This document shows, one piece after another, positions 34,925-43,096 of a stretch of DNA of 64,000 nucleotides. Origin of the DNA: JBALVT01 sp047612385 (GTDB lineage: Bacteria > Pseudomonadota > Gammaproteobacteria > Pseudomonadales > Halieaceae); NCBI GenBank assembly GCA_047612385.1, contig JBLGAR010000003.1:28606-92605 (forward strand). The letters are read 5' to 3'. Each line of letters begins with the position of its first letter. Within the stretch, counting starts at the first letter, position 1. The notes beneath the pieces were generated by a model. That model was not told the DNA's origin. It worked only from the letters and a program-made list of their open reading frames with translations, and ran no database searches. Position numbers and translations under genes: made by a program.

Positions 34925-36337
34925 ATGTCCATGACTGCACGAATTGGTCCTTATCGTGTATTGAGGCTAATCAACAAGGGCGGTCAGGGCGGTGTTTACC
35001 TGGGTTATGATAGCCGCCTTCAGCGTCGTGTAGCCATTAAGCTGTATCGACTGCCAGAGGAGCGCGCGCGGCATAAAAAGCTGCTAAAAGAAGCGCAGGT
35101 GGTTGCAAGTATTCAAAGCTCCAGGGTCGTGCAGTGCTACGACGTTATTGTCGGGGACGAAAACCTAGCTCTGATTATGGAGTATGTTTCAGGCTGCGAC
35201 CTGCAGCACGTTTTAAATGAGACCACGCTATCAATAGCCAGCGTCTTAAGCATTGCCACCGATCTAGCAGCGGCTTTAGCAGCAGCGCGTGCTCAGGGTA
35301 TTGTTCACAAGGACTTAAAGCCGGGTAACATCCTGGTTACGACCTCCGGTCGTGTAAAGTTGACTGACTTTGGAATCGCCAGTAGCGTGAGCTCATCCCG
35401 CTCGCGCGAGCGCGCCGAAGCTAGTGCAAGCTGTGTGTCACCTGAGCAATATCTAGGTGGGGATGTAGATCTTCGATCAGATCTGTTTGCCCTGGGTTGC
35501 CTACTGTATCGCATGCTCACTTCCGTCAACCCGTTTATATCTGAAGGCCGACTCGATCCCTACAAACTTCTCAGCCACAATCCACCATTGCTTGATACAT
35601 TGACCCCGGATTTACCGGCTGGTCTCGCCCAACTCGTTAACCGCTTGTTACAAAAAGACCCCGAGGATAGGCCAGCGGATACTCAGCAGGTACGCTATGC
35701 TCTGCGAGAAATTTCTCGAGGCATACCGCTGTCGGTGTCGGGTAGTCTACAGTTGGAATCGCGTCCTTTTTTTCGCGAGGAATCAGCCTCAGATCTACCG
35801 CTCATAATGCCAGCTGATCTTCATCGTGGAGGTCGGTCCCATTTTTCCCGTGACCAAAGATTCAGCTTGGCTCGTATCATTCCCGATTCCTTGTTAGCTC
35901 GAGCGGCTAGCTTACTCGGTGCCGCTTTAACGATTGCGGCAGTGGTTCAGTTATTATTGATTCCAAATCAGACGCGAGTACATATTGAACAGCCGCAAAC
36001 GAAGTTCTCCAACGAAGTAGTAACGCCGTCCCAAGTATCCGAGCTCTGGATTATTGAGCAGATTAAACACGCAGCCGTTAGCGAGTTGGGAGAAATTTTT
36101 GTTACTGGGCCTGTTGGCGCAACACCGGTTCGCACTCTGTCCGCCGCCCATCAAGAGCGTGCTGCCGATGAGCAACTCTCAGTTTCGCTGAGATGCCAGG
36201 GCCAATGGTGCTTGTTTTCTTTGCGCAGGAGTGCAGAGAATATTTCGGTTAGTCGGCAGGCAGTTTTACTGTCAGATATGTCTGTCGACCATTGGCGGCG
36301 AACTATTCAAGATGTCACCCGAGATCTTTACCAATAG
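34925..36337 (+). CDS. Transmembrane Ser/Thr protein kinase (PknB type)
   Basis: The 470-residue protein starts with a Hanks-type kinase domain (residues 10-270): glycine loop INKGGQGGVYLG, Lys39 in RRVAIKL, HKDLKPGN with catalytic Asp130, and TDFGIA with Asp148. All key residues are present, so it should be active. A single membrane helix lies near residues 325-345, followed by about 125 extracytoplasmic residues with two nearby cysteines (RCQGQWC). It follows the FHA-like activator by 6 nt, suggesting a kinase-to-transcription pathway. No phosphatase gene is adjacent. Its 3' end overlaps the convergent gene by 23 bp. Confidence 0.9.
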   Translation: MSMTARIGPYRVLRLINKGGQGGVYLGYDSRLQRRVAIKLYRLPEERARHKKLLKEAQVVASIQSSRVVQCYDVIVGDENLALIMEYVSGCDLQHVLNETTLSIASVLSIATDLAAALAAARAQGIVHKDLKPGNILVTTSGRVKLTDFGIASSVSSSRSRERAEASASCVSPEQYLGGDVDLRSDLFALGCLLYRMLTSVNPFISEGRLDPYKLLSHNPPLLDTLTPDLPAGLAQLVNRLLQKDPEDRPADTQQVRYALREISRGIPLSVSGSLQLESRPFFREESASDLPLIMPADLHRGGRSHFSRDQRFSLARIIPDSLLARAASLLGAALTIAAVVQLLLIPNQTRVHIEQPQTKFSNEVVTPSQVSELWIIEQIKHAAVSELGEIFVTGPVGATPVRTLSAAHQERAADEQLSVSLRCQGQWCLFSLRRSAENISVSRQAVLLSDMSVDHWRRTIQDVTRDLYQ

Positions 36338-37250
36338 GCATACTCAATTCCAGTTTCCGTATTTCAGCCAGTAGTTCTTCGTTCAGGGTGGCCCGAATAT
36401 TCAGCTCTGCTGCTGTTTGGATTAAGTAGCCGGAAATGTAGTCAATCTCAGTTCGGCGTTTGGCATCGATATCCTGTAGCATCGATGAGCGGTTTGCAGC
36501 GGTGTCTGAAACAACCTTGCTCACTTGCTGATGCAGGCGGACTGCCAGTTCACTCTGCCCGGCCGCAGTTGCGATAGCAGCGATTTCGTCACAAAGGTGG
36601 CCGAGCTTTTCAGCCAGATCTGCTCGGGTTTTAAGTTCGCCGTTAAGGCATCTATGCACTGCCGTGAGCGGGTTTACAGCACAATTTATAGCCAGTTTTT
36701 GCCACAGAGCACGGTCAATTTCACTCTCCCATCTGCAGGAAACTTCCAACGACTTGAAGGCGCTAAACCATGGGGGTGGACGCGTAGTGTCTCGCCTGCC
36801 AAGCTTTGTGATACCTGTTCCGGCATGAACAATATCGCGCCTTGATCGTCGGTAGGCGCCCTCAGTTGTGGTGCCCACATAGAAGCTAAGCTGTGGAAAT
36901 TTCTCTTCAAGTTGTTCTAGCAAACCCATCCCGTTCACCAGGAGTACAACGTGGCTGTTTGTATCCAGTCGGTGGGCGATACTTGCTACAGCGTCAATCG
37001 CATCGTACGCCTTGGTGGTAATCAGTAAATGCCCTATAGGGTCTATATCTTCTGCGTAGGAGGCGGGCATTGTTAGCTTGAGAGTTTCCGTCGGGGTGTG
37101 CAACTGGAAGCTGAAGCTTGTTGGCCTCGATGCCCGATAATCGACGAGTTTTTTGAATATTAGGGTAGTTTTGCAGCCGGCTTTATCAAGTTTTGCTGCG
37201 AAGAGGCATCCTATAGATCCCGCTCCCAATATATGCCAGCTGGTCTTCAA
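36315..37250 (-). CDS. panE: Ketopantoate reductase family protein (PanE-like)
   Basis: The 311-residue protein has the PanE layout: an N-terminal NADP Rossmann loop (WHILGAGSIGCLFAAKLDKA), TTKAYD, a mid-chain TTTEGAYR, and the C-terminal helical domain with LWQKLAINCAVNPLTAV, which includes the catalytic lysine. Ketopantoate reductase makes pantoate for coenzyme A. Paralogues acting on other 2-keto acids exist, so the specific reaction is likely rather than certain. The start is TTG 37250; a stop codon six bases upstream in frame rules out a longer product. It overlaps the kinase gene 3' end. Confidence 0.85.
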   Translation of the reverse strand: MKTSWHILGAGSIGCLFAAKLDKAGCKTTLIFKKLVDYRASRPTSFSFQLHTPTETLKLTMPASYAEDIDPIGHLLITTKAYDAIDAVASIAHRLDTNSHVVLLVNGMGLLEQLEEKFPQLSFYVGTTTEGAYRRSRRDIVHAGTGITKLGRRDTTRPPPWFSAFKSLEVSCRWESEIDRALWQKLAINCAVNPLTAVHRCLNGELKTRADLAEKLGHLCDEIAAIATAAGQSELAVRLHQQVSKVVSDTAANRSSMLQDIDAKRRTEIDYISGYLIQTAAELNIRATLNEELLAEIRKLELSMPIGKDLG

Positions 37251-37352
37251 GGGTTAGCTATCAACGCTTATGGGGATTGTAAACTTCCGGGAGCTCATTA
37301 GTATGTGTCTCTTGCCAATACAAATATTTTTGTCGAACTAGGAGTAAGCACT

Positions 37353-37835
37353 ATGCCATCTTTTGACGTGGTTTCGGAAGTGGATTTACACGAGCTGACT
37401 AACGCCGTTGATCAGGCGCAGCGAATTGTCACAAATCGCTTTGATTTTAAGGGGGTGGACGCCTCCTTTAAGCGCGATGGCCACACGGTAATGATTAGCG
37501 CAGAGGCGGAGATTCAGGTCACTCAAATGGAGGACCTGTTACGTGCTGCGCTGATTAAGTGCAGTATAGACCCGGGGGCTATGGACTGTGCTGAGCCCGT
37601 TACCTCGGGGAAAACCGTGACGCAATCTGTGGAGCTACGCAATGGTTTGGATAGTGATCAGTGTCGCAAGGTCACCAAAAAAATCAAGGAGGGCAAGCTC
37701 AAAGTTCAATCACAGGTTCAAGGTGAGCAAGTGCGCGTAACCGGGAAGAAACGCGACGATTTGCAGCAGGCTATGGCTATGCTCCGGGCGGAGGACTTTG
37801 GTTCGCCCTTGCAGTTTAATAATTTCAGGGATTAG
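37353..37835 (+). CDS. yajQ: YajQ-family nucleotide-binding protein
   Basis: The 160-residue product begins MPSFDVVSEVDLHELTNAVD and has two ferredoxin-like repeats, with NRFDFKGVDASF and the C-terminal KKIKEGKLKVQSQVQGEQVR conserved. YajQ proteins bind nucleotides; in Xanthomonas a member is a c-di-GMP-responsive co-regulator. The frame is open from 37305, but AGGAG at 37340-37344 fixes ATG 37353, and this is the usual family length. It stands alone, divergent from panE. Confidence 0.95.
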   Translation: MPSFDVVSEVDLHELTNAVDQAQRIVTNRFDFKGVDASFKRDGHTVMISAEAEIQVTQMEDLLRAALIKCSIDPGAMDCAEPVTSGKTVTQSVELRNGLDSDQCRKVTKKIKEGKLKVQSQVQGEQVRVTGKKRDDLQQAMAMLRAEDFGSPLQFNNFRD

Positions 37836-37862
37836 AAATACGGCACTGCCTTCCAGTGCGGT

Positions 37863-38750
37863 TTACCGGAGTGCTGCGATGCAATCTTCGAGCCCGCGAA
37901 AGCGACTTTCGGTTAATTGAGCTTCGCGCTCACTGATGTCCTCTAGCGCGCAAAACCAAAGCAACTCGATGTAACGATAGATACATTGATGTTTAGCCAG
38001 TGATTGCCGTTCCCTGGATTGCGGTACTCGTTGCAGGTAGTTACTGAGCAAGGTCTCAGTCTCGGAGGCGCTCAGTTCATCTCCGACACAAACTACCGCG
38101 AGGTCGAACCATGGGCTGCCCATTGCGCAGTATTCCCAATCGATGGCGCTAAGTCGGCCGCCACTGGTAATCCGGTTAGCCGACAGTAGATCGTTGTGGC
38201 ACAGCACTGGGCTTGCTAACTCTGCGCTAGCGCTGTCAATCAAGCTCAAAACGGATTCTCGCGAACGCGTTAGAACCGTGGGCAACTTTGAGCCTGCGTG
38301 TTCAATATGTTTTTCGTGGCGCAAAATCCGCTCCCGGAGATCCATTCGAAAATGAATGGGGGGAAGTTGATGGATTTTCCGCAGCAGTGCAGCTACAGAT
38401 TCAAGACTGAGATCTGAGGCTTTATCGGGTGCTAGATAGTCGTAAACTAGCGAGCCCAAATCAGGGTTGAAGTAACGCGGAACAGGGGCGATTCCGCTAG
38501 CGCTGGCGCATTGAAGGGCGCGCCATTCCGAGGCCCTGCTCAAACCAATAACAGCTGGGTTCAGCCCATCGATCCTAACCACAAACTTCCGCTTTGATTC
38601 CACCAAAACACTGTAGTTGCTAAGTCCTGGCGAGAGGGTCCGGACTACGACAGGTGGCGCCAGCAACAGGGTATCGCCATGCCAACTGCGCCATTGGGCG
38701 ATGGTTTGGTGGAGTTTTTGCTTTATGTTGTGCGGTAGTGCTGCAACCAT
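37863..38750 (-). CDS. APH/choline-kinase-fold phosphotransferase, probable thiamine kinase
   Basis: The 295-residue protein has Brenner's phosphotransferase motif CHNDLLSANRI and the metal-binding IDWEYCAMGSPWFDLA, as in choline, ethanolamine and thiamine (YcfN/ThiK) kinases. It is the last gene of the TPP-riboswitch operon; its ATG at 38750 lies 28 nt inside the pnuT-like gene. Context points to phosphorylation of imported thiamine, trapping it in the cell. That reaction is inference from the operon; sequence alone would only support a small-alcohol kinase of the choline-kinase family. Confidence 0.8.
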   Translation of the reverse strand: MVAALPHNIKQKLHQTIAQWRSWHGDTLLLAPPVVVRTLSPGLSNYSVLVESKRKFVVRIDGLNPAVIGLSRASEWRALQCASASGIAPVPRYFNPDLGSLVYDYLAPDKASDLSLESVAALLRKIHQLPPIHFRMDLRERILRHEKHIEHAGSKLPTVLTRSRESVLSLIDSASAELASPVLCHNDLLSANRITSGGRLSAIDWEYCAMGSPWFDLAVVCVGDELSASETETLLSNYLQRVPQSRERQSLAKHQCIYRYIELLWFCALEDISEREAQLTESRFRGLEDCIAALR

Positions 38751-39355
38751 TTGCGGTATCCAAACACGACGATAACCAAGTAGATAATGAATAATAGCGC
38801 AGTCAGATGCAGCCCGCGATCCAGGTATAGGAATATCGAAACACCATCGATCACAATCCAGTAGAGCCAGTTTTCAAGTATTTTGCGCGTTACCATCCAG
38901 GTGGTGACGACACTCCCCCAAGTAGTAAATGAGTCCAGAAATGGTAGCTCCGCACTGCTGTACTGTGCCAGCAAGGTACCGCTCAGCGCGGAGAGGAGGC
39001 CGATGGAAGTAATCGCATAGAGGTGTTGGCGTGGACTCCAACGAGAAATCCTTAATGGTTCTTGCTTAACAGTTCCGGGTTGCCACTGCTGCCAGCCATA
39101 GACCGCCATTCCCAGGTAGTAAACCTGCAGTGCCGATTCCATCAACAAACTCACGTCCCAAAAGATGAACAGGAAAATAGCGGTACTGGCGAAAGCGGCG
39201 TACCAACACCATCGGCTTTCTTGCATGGCCAGCAAAAGATAGGCGACGCCCAGCACAACCGCCGCAAGTTCCCAAAGGGACATTGCCTGGAGAGCCTGTT
39301 GAATGGCAGGGGCTAGCTGATCAATCACTGGGGCTGATATCCAGCTCACCCACAA
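38723..39355 (-). CDS. pnuT: PnuC-family transporter, probable thiamine carrier PnuT
   Basis: PnuC-type carriers have about seven membrane helices and move vitamins by facilitated diffusion, trapped by later phosphorylation. The product contains ELAAVVLGVAYLLLAMQESR, CWYAAFASTAIFLFIFWD, YLGMAVYGWQQW and FTTWGSVVTTWMVTRKILEN with NWLYWIV, the family hallmarks. TPP-riboswitch control and neighbours support the thiamine branch (PnuT) over nicotinamide riboside. The start is unclear: TTG 39355 gives 210 residues, while GTG 39349, GTG 39328 or ATG 39283 are also possible. It overlaps both neighbouring genes. Confidence 0.86.
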   Translation of the reverse strand: MWVSWISAPVIDQLAPAIQQALQAMSLWELAAVVLGVAYLLLAMQESRWCWYAAFASTAIFLFIFWDVSLLMESALQVYYLGMAVYGWQQWQPGTVKQEPLRISRWSPRQHLYAITSIGLLSALSGTLLAQYSSAELPFLDSFTTWGSVVTTWMVTRKILENWLYWIVIDGVSIFLYLDRGLHLTALLFIIYLVIVVFGYRKWLQHYRTT

Positions 39356-39581
39356 TGAACTTTATCACCAGCACCTGTTTGCCGAATCGTTGGTAGTTGG
39401 CAGCGAGCTCTTGCTGTACTGCTCGGAACACCACTTCGTAATCTCCGCATACCTGCGTGCTCATGGCATTGGTGATGATGGTTAGCTTGGAGTGAAGATT
39501 CAGCGCATCAATAAATGCCTGAATAATTGGGATGTACTCTTCATTGAGCGGATACAGGCTGAGTTCGGCGGTCAATTTCAT
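39321..39581 (-). CDS. Thiamine-binding YkoF/MTH1187-family small protein
   Basis: The 86-residue protein MKLTAELSLYPLNEEYIPII has the beta-alpha-beta ferredoxin-like pattern of the MTH1187/YkoF family, with STQVCGDYEVVFRAVQQELA in the second half. YkoF binds thiamine or hydroxymethylpyrimidine in Bacillus. There is no signal peptide, so it should be cytoplasmic. A GAGGTA ribosome site precedes ATG 39581. It lies 18 nt after the TonB receptor gene and overlaps the carrier gene by 35 nt. A role in holding or passing on imported thiamine is inference. Confidence 0.78.
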   Translation of the reverse strand: MKLTAELSLYPLNEEYIPIIQAFIDALNLHSKLTIITNAMSTQVCGDYEVVFRAVQQELAANYQRFGKQVLVIKFIVGELDISPSD

Positions 39582-39599
39582 CGTGTGAGTACCTCAAAT

Positions 39600-41705
39600 C
39601 TAAAATGTGTAATTTAAACTGACACCGACAACCCGGGGGTCGCCGAGTTGATAGTAAGAATCGGAGGCATACCCTTTGCGTGGGTCATTACCAAAGCGGA
39701 AGCCGCGGACAAAATATTTCTCATCTGTGAGGTTTCTCGCCCATAGAGCGACGGACCACTTTTGCGCCTCGTAGCCTGCTCTCATGTGCAATAAGTTATG
39801 AGATGGCGCTTTGGAGTCGTGGCTGTCGGAGACAAAGTAGTCGTCTTTTCCCTCGAGGTCTGCTCTGATGAAGAAGCCGCCCCCCAGGTTATAGTTCCCA
39901 CCAATCGCATACTGATAAGCTGGCGCATGCGCCTGCTCCCGCCCGGATAGATCTAGCCCATCGGCGGTGATGTAATCCTCGAATTCAGTTTTGAGTAGTC
40001 CAACATTCGCATAGAGGTTGAGTTCCTCGTTGACTAACCATTCCAGTTCCAGCTCGAGGCCATAGTTGTTCCCCTTTGCAGTGTTGTTGGTGTAGTCGAT
40101 AAATGCAGTACTGCCATCTTCTCGTTCTACCAGAAACGAACCTTTCAGTTGTTGATCCTGCCTGTCCATATAAAACACTGCCAGACGTGATCGTACGCGA
40201 TTCTCGCTATAGCTGGCTTTATAACCTACCTCATAGTTAAGGAGATGCTCGTCATCATAGTCCTGCACGCCTCGCAGTTGGTTGCCAATGGTGGGGTCGT
40301 CTGTGCTGCTGATACTCGCTAGAATCTGTGCATTGATGCCATAGGCGCGGTAGCCGCGAGATACTCCGGCGTAGGCCATTCGATTGCTATCCAGCGTGTA
40401 TTCCAATACGAGTTTGCCGCCCCACAGCGATCGGTCCAGGTCAGTATCAACAGCGTTGTTGTCGCTATATTGTGTTTTTCTGCTTTCTAACCGCAGGCCG
40501 CTGACAATCGTTAGTCGCTCCGATAGTTGTGAGTCGAGCTGGCCAAAAACGGCGTAGGTATCGGTATCATAAGTACTTTCGAAATCTTGAGCATTAAAAG
40601 TGTAACGGCGACTCAAGTCCTCACGATCGCCCAGGTAGTAAAGGCCAAGAACCCAGTCTGATGTGCCCCCGAGCACCCGTGATTGCTCATTCGACAGCAT
40701 TCTGAATTCGGCACTGTAACTGTCACGATCGCGCAAATACTGATCAGTGGAAGAGTATTCCAGTTCTGGCGCAATGCCCACAAAGGTCCAGTCCTCATCG
40801 TAGCCGTAGTCGGTTTCAGAGGCGGCGGCGGTGACGGTCGCCTCCAGGTTCATCCTTTCTCTTTGGCCGTTCCAGGCCACAGACAGCGCCAAAGTCTCCT
40901 GGATGTCCTGACCTGGTTCGTCCGATAGGGTGTTCCGGCTGTTGTCCAGGGTAAATGCGTCGTAACCGTTGTCTATATCCACGTACATGGCGCTAAGGTC
41001 TACGCTGTCGTCATCGTTGGGTAGCCAGCGCAGCTTTCCTCTTACGGTCGTCTCATCGCGATTGTTGGTGTCGTCTTTTGCCAAAAAATCGTTCTCGATA
41101 AATCCATCACTGCGCACTGTGTTGAACGACAGTCGGTAAAGTAATTCGTCAGCCATTAATGGGCCACTGCCAACAATACCTGCACTCCATGTGTCGTACT
41201 CAGATGCGCTCAGTTCAATTTTTGCAAAGGGCTCGGTTGTTGGAGCCGCAGTGCGGATATTAATCAGACCCGCCAAGGCGTTTGCTCCATGCAGAGTGCC
41301 CTGAGGCCCCCTTAATACCTCAACTTGGTCCACGTCGAAGAGTGTTCCTGCAGTGCCCAAGCCGCTAAAGTCGATGCCGTCGATCACGAAGCCAATAGAT
41401 GCGTTCAGGGGCTCCTGAAACTGACTGCGCTCGCCGATACCTCGGATCTGGTAAAAGCGAGCGCGCGAAGCACCACTGGCGAAGTTGACATTGGGAACAA
41501 GGTTTAGGATTTCTTCAAGGTGTTGTGCGGAGCGCTGCACGATCGAATGGGCTGAAACGACGCTGGTGCTGGCGCTCTGATCTTGCAGTGTTGTCTTTCG
41601 AAACTCGGCTGTGACTATGATCTCTTCGAGTTGCGGTTTCTGTGCATGAGTTGCGGAGCTGGCATGGGTAAGTGCTATGAAAGCCAAAGTTTGGTAATAC
41701 TTCAT
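39600..41705 (-). CDS. TonB-dependent outer-membrane receptor, probable thiamine uptake
   Basis: The protein has a short signal peptide (MKYYQTLAFIALTHASSATHA), the TonB box region LEEIIVTAEF just after, a plug domain (VPNVNFASGASRARFYQIRG, then VDQVEVLRGPQGTLHGANAL), and a 22-strand barrel ending in GVSLNYTF with a terminal Phe. Energy comes from TonB-ExbBD. ATG 41705 (701 residues) is preferred, with GAAGAGA upstream; the GTG at 41720 would include that ribosome site. It is the first gene after a TPP riboswitch, so the ligand is most likely thiamine or a thiamine precursor; ligand identity is inferred from this control. Confidence 0.87.
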   Translation of the reverse strand: MKYYQTLAFIALTHASSATHAQKPQLEEIIVTAEFRKTTLQDQSASTSVVSAHSIVQRSAQHLEEILNLVPNVNFASGASRARFYQIRGIGERSQFQEPLNASIGFVIDGIDFSGLGTAGTLFDVDQVEVLRGPQGTLHGANALAGLINIRTAAPTTEPFAKIELSASEYDTWSAGIVGSGPLMADELLYRLSFNTVRSDGFIENDFLAKDDTNNRDETTVRGKLRWLPNDDDSVDLSAMYVDIDNGYDAFTLDNSRNTLSDEPGQDIQETLALSVAWNGQRERMNLEATVTAAASETDYGYDEDWTFVGIAPELEYSSTDQYLRDRDSYSAEFRMLSNEQSRVLGGTSDWVLGLYYLGDREDLSRRYTFNAQDFESTYDTDTYAVFGQLDSQLSERLTIVSGLRLESRKTQYSDNNAVDTDLDRSLWGGKLVLEYTLDSNRMAYAGVSRGYRAYGINAQILASISSTDDPTIGNQLRGVQDYDDEHLLNYEVGYKASYSENRVRSRLAVFYMDRQDQQLKGSFLVEREDGSTAFIDYTNNTAKGNNYGLELELEWLVNEELNLYANVGLLKTEFEDYITADGLDLSGREQAHAPAYQYAIGGNYNLGGGFFIRADLEGKDDYFVSDSHDSKAPSHNLLHMRAGYEAQKWSVALWARNLTDEKYFVRGFRFGNDPRKGYASDSYYQLGDPRVVGVSLNYTF

Positions 41706-41708
41706 GGT

Positions 41709-41741
41709 GGTTCTCTTCACGTGAGTGGATTAGAGAACCGG
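41709..41741 (-). promoter_or_regulatory. Riboswitch expression platform: ribosome-site sequestering hairpin
   Basis: On the minus strand GGTTCTC (41739-41733) can pair with GAGAACC (41715-41709), which covers the ribosome site of the receptor gene. The same segment, CCGGTTCT (41741-41734), is also complementary to AGAACCGG (41794-41787) inside the TPP aptamer. So a folded aptamer leaves the ribosome site blocked, and an unfolded one frees it: an OFF switch at translation. This is read from complementarity only. Confidence 0.6.
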
Positions 41742-41773
41742 TTGGGCGTGCGCATTGGACTAAGTACAAAAAG

Positions 41774-41857
41774 ACCTATCCCTACGCCGGTTCTAACCGG
41801 ATCAGGTTCAAAGGGTTCACCAATGCTGGTGTCTCAGGCCGTAGCCGCCCCTCAGGT
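41774..41857 (-). ncRNA. TPP riboswitch (THI element)
   Basis: Read on the minus strand, the leader contains GGCCTGAGA, then ACCC, TTTGAACCTGATCCGG and GGCGTAGGGA in the order and spacing of the thiamine-pyrophosphate aptamer. The helix CCGG-TTAGAA-CCGG corresponds to the P5 arm, and ACCT/AGGT at the ends can close P1. It lies about 70 nt upstream of the TonB-receptor start and controls the four-gene thiamine operon. Confidence 0.94.
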
Positions 41858-41950
41858 TTGCATCCAGAGTATAGGGTGCTTACACTAACAATCCAATAAC
41901 AATAACTCGGAAATTTTTCGAAACAATAACTGGGCAGTGGGGTGCTTGCT

Positions 41951-43084
41951 ATGTTGGAAGATGAACATTCTGGGGACGAAGATCTGCAGGGAGCTCCTCC
42001 CGCCTCATCCCGTACGGAACAACGCGAACGATGGCTTAGTGAACAACTTACGGTCAATAGCTATTTGAGTCGACAAATCCACCAGCTCGAACTGATGCTG
42101 CTGCAATCGGCCGACCTTTTTTCTCTTTTTGAGATTCTTTTGGTGAGCTTACCTCGCCATTTTGATTTGCGTGTAGCCGAGCTCTGGATGTTTGACCCCG
42201 AGCATATTCTGTCTGATTTGCTTTCGGGTGCACACCGTTACGAACATCATCTGCAATTGCATGATGATGTTTTTGCGATTCAGGAGTTGTACGCAGTAGA
42301 CCCTGATATTTTGCTGCTCGATGCCACCGATTCGCGAATGTTTGAAATCCTAAAAACCGATCACGGCGTCGACCAATGTTTATTATTGCCCATTATGGAC
42401 TCGGGTCGACTAGTGGGGAGCTTCCATGTGGGTGCTCCCGAGTTATCTTTTACTGTCGGAGATACAGAGGAATATCTGCTAGCTCATCTGGCCTCGGTTA
42501 TTTCGCTGTGCCTAAAAAACTCGATTAGCCGGCAACAGGTTAATCAGCTTACGATGCTGGACGACCTGACTCACGTCAGCAATCCCCGTGGCTTTGAGGC
42601 CGACCTTACCCGAGAGTTGTCCAGAGCCAAGCGCGGGAAACAGCCAGTGTCAGTTTTAATGCTGGAAATTGACGAATACGGCGAGCTCCTGGAGCACTAC
42701 GGTGATGTGAGAAGCCATTTCGTGTTGAAAAAAGTGGCGGAGCGGGTGTCGTCTGACATGCGGGCAACCGATAGTATGGCGCGCTTTTCGGGTTCCCGAA
42801 TGGCTGTGTTGATTTCCGGCTGTGGAGAGATTCTGGGCCGTGAGGTCGCAGAACGCATACGTATGGACATCGAAGGTTTTGCCATTGATGATGGCAGGGG
42901 CGCGATTTTACATGTCACATTGAGTTTGGGCTTGGTTACCTGGGAGCCCGCACACTATCCCGCCGTAGATTTTCCGCGATTGGCTATTCAGATGCACACT
43001 GCCGCCGACAAGGGCTTGCAGCGCGCCCATTCCGAAGGTGGAAACCGCATGAATATGGCTCGACTCAGTACATTGATGGTGTGA
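41951..43084 (+). CDS. DUF484/GAF-GGDEF protein with degenerate active site
   Basis: Residues about 30-190 resemble the DUF484 (GAF-like) domain (NSYLSRQIHQLELMLLQSAD, FDLRVAELWMFD). Residues about 200-365 form a GGDEF fold: LTMLDDLTHVSNPRGFEADL at its start and LSLGLVTWEP near its end. The signature is SGSRM at residues 280-284 instead of GGDEF/GGEEF, so diguanylate cyclase activity is not expected. RATD at 271-274, exactly five residues before it, matches the c-di-GMP I-site RxxD. It may thus be a c-di-GMP receptor. ATG 41951 follows GTGGGG; a GTG at 41942 is the alternative. can follows by 12 nt. Confidence 0.85.
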   Translation: MLEDEHSGDEDLQGAPPASSRTEQRERWLSEQLTVNSYLSRQIHQLELMLLQSADLFSLFEILLVSLPRHFDLRVAELWMFDPEHILSDLLSGAHRYEHHLQLHDDVFAIQELYAVDPDILLLDATDSRMFEILKTDHGVDQCLLLPIMDSGRLVGSFHVGAPELSFTVGDTEEYLLAHLASVISLCLKNSISRQQVNQLTMLDDLTHVSNPRGFEADLTRELSRAKRGKQPVSVLMLEIDEYGELLEHYGDVRSHFVLKKVAERVSSDMRATDSMARFSGSRMAVLISGCGEILGREVAERIRMDIEGFAIDDGRGAILHVTLSLGLVTWEPAHYPAVDFPRLAIQMHTAADKGLQRAHSEGGNRMNMARLSTLMV

Positions 43085-43096
43085 GAGGATTTAAGT

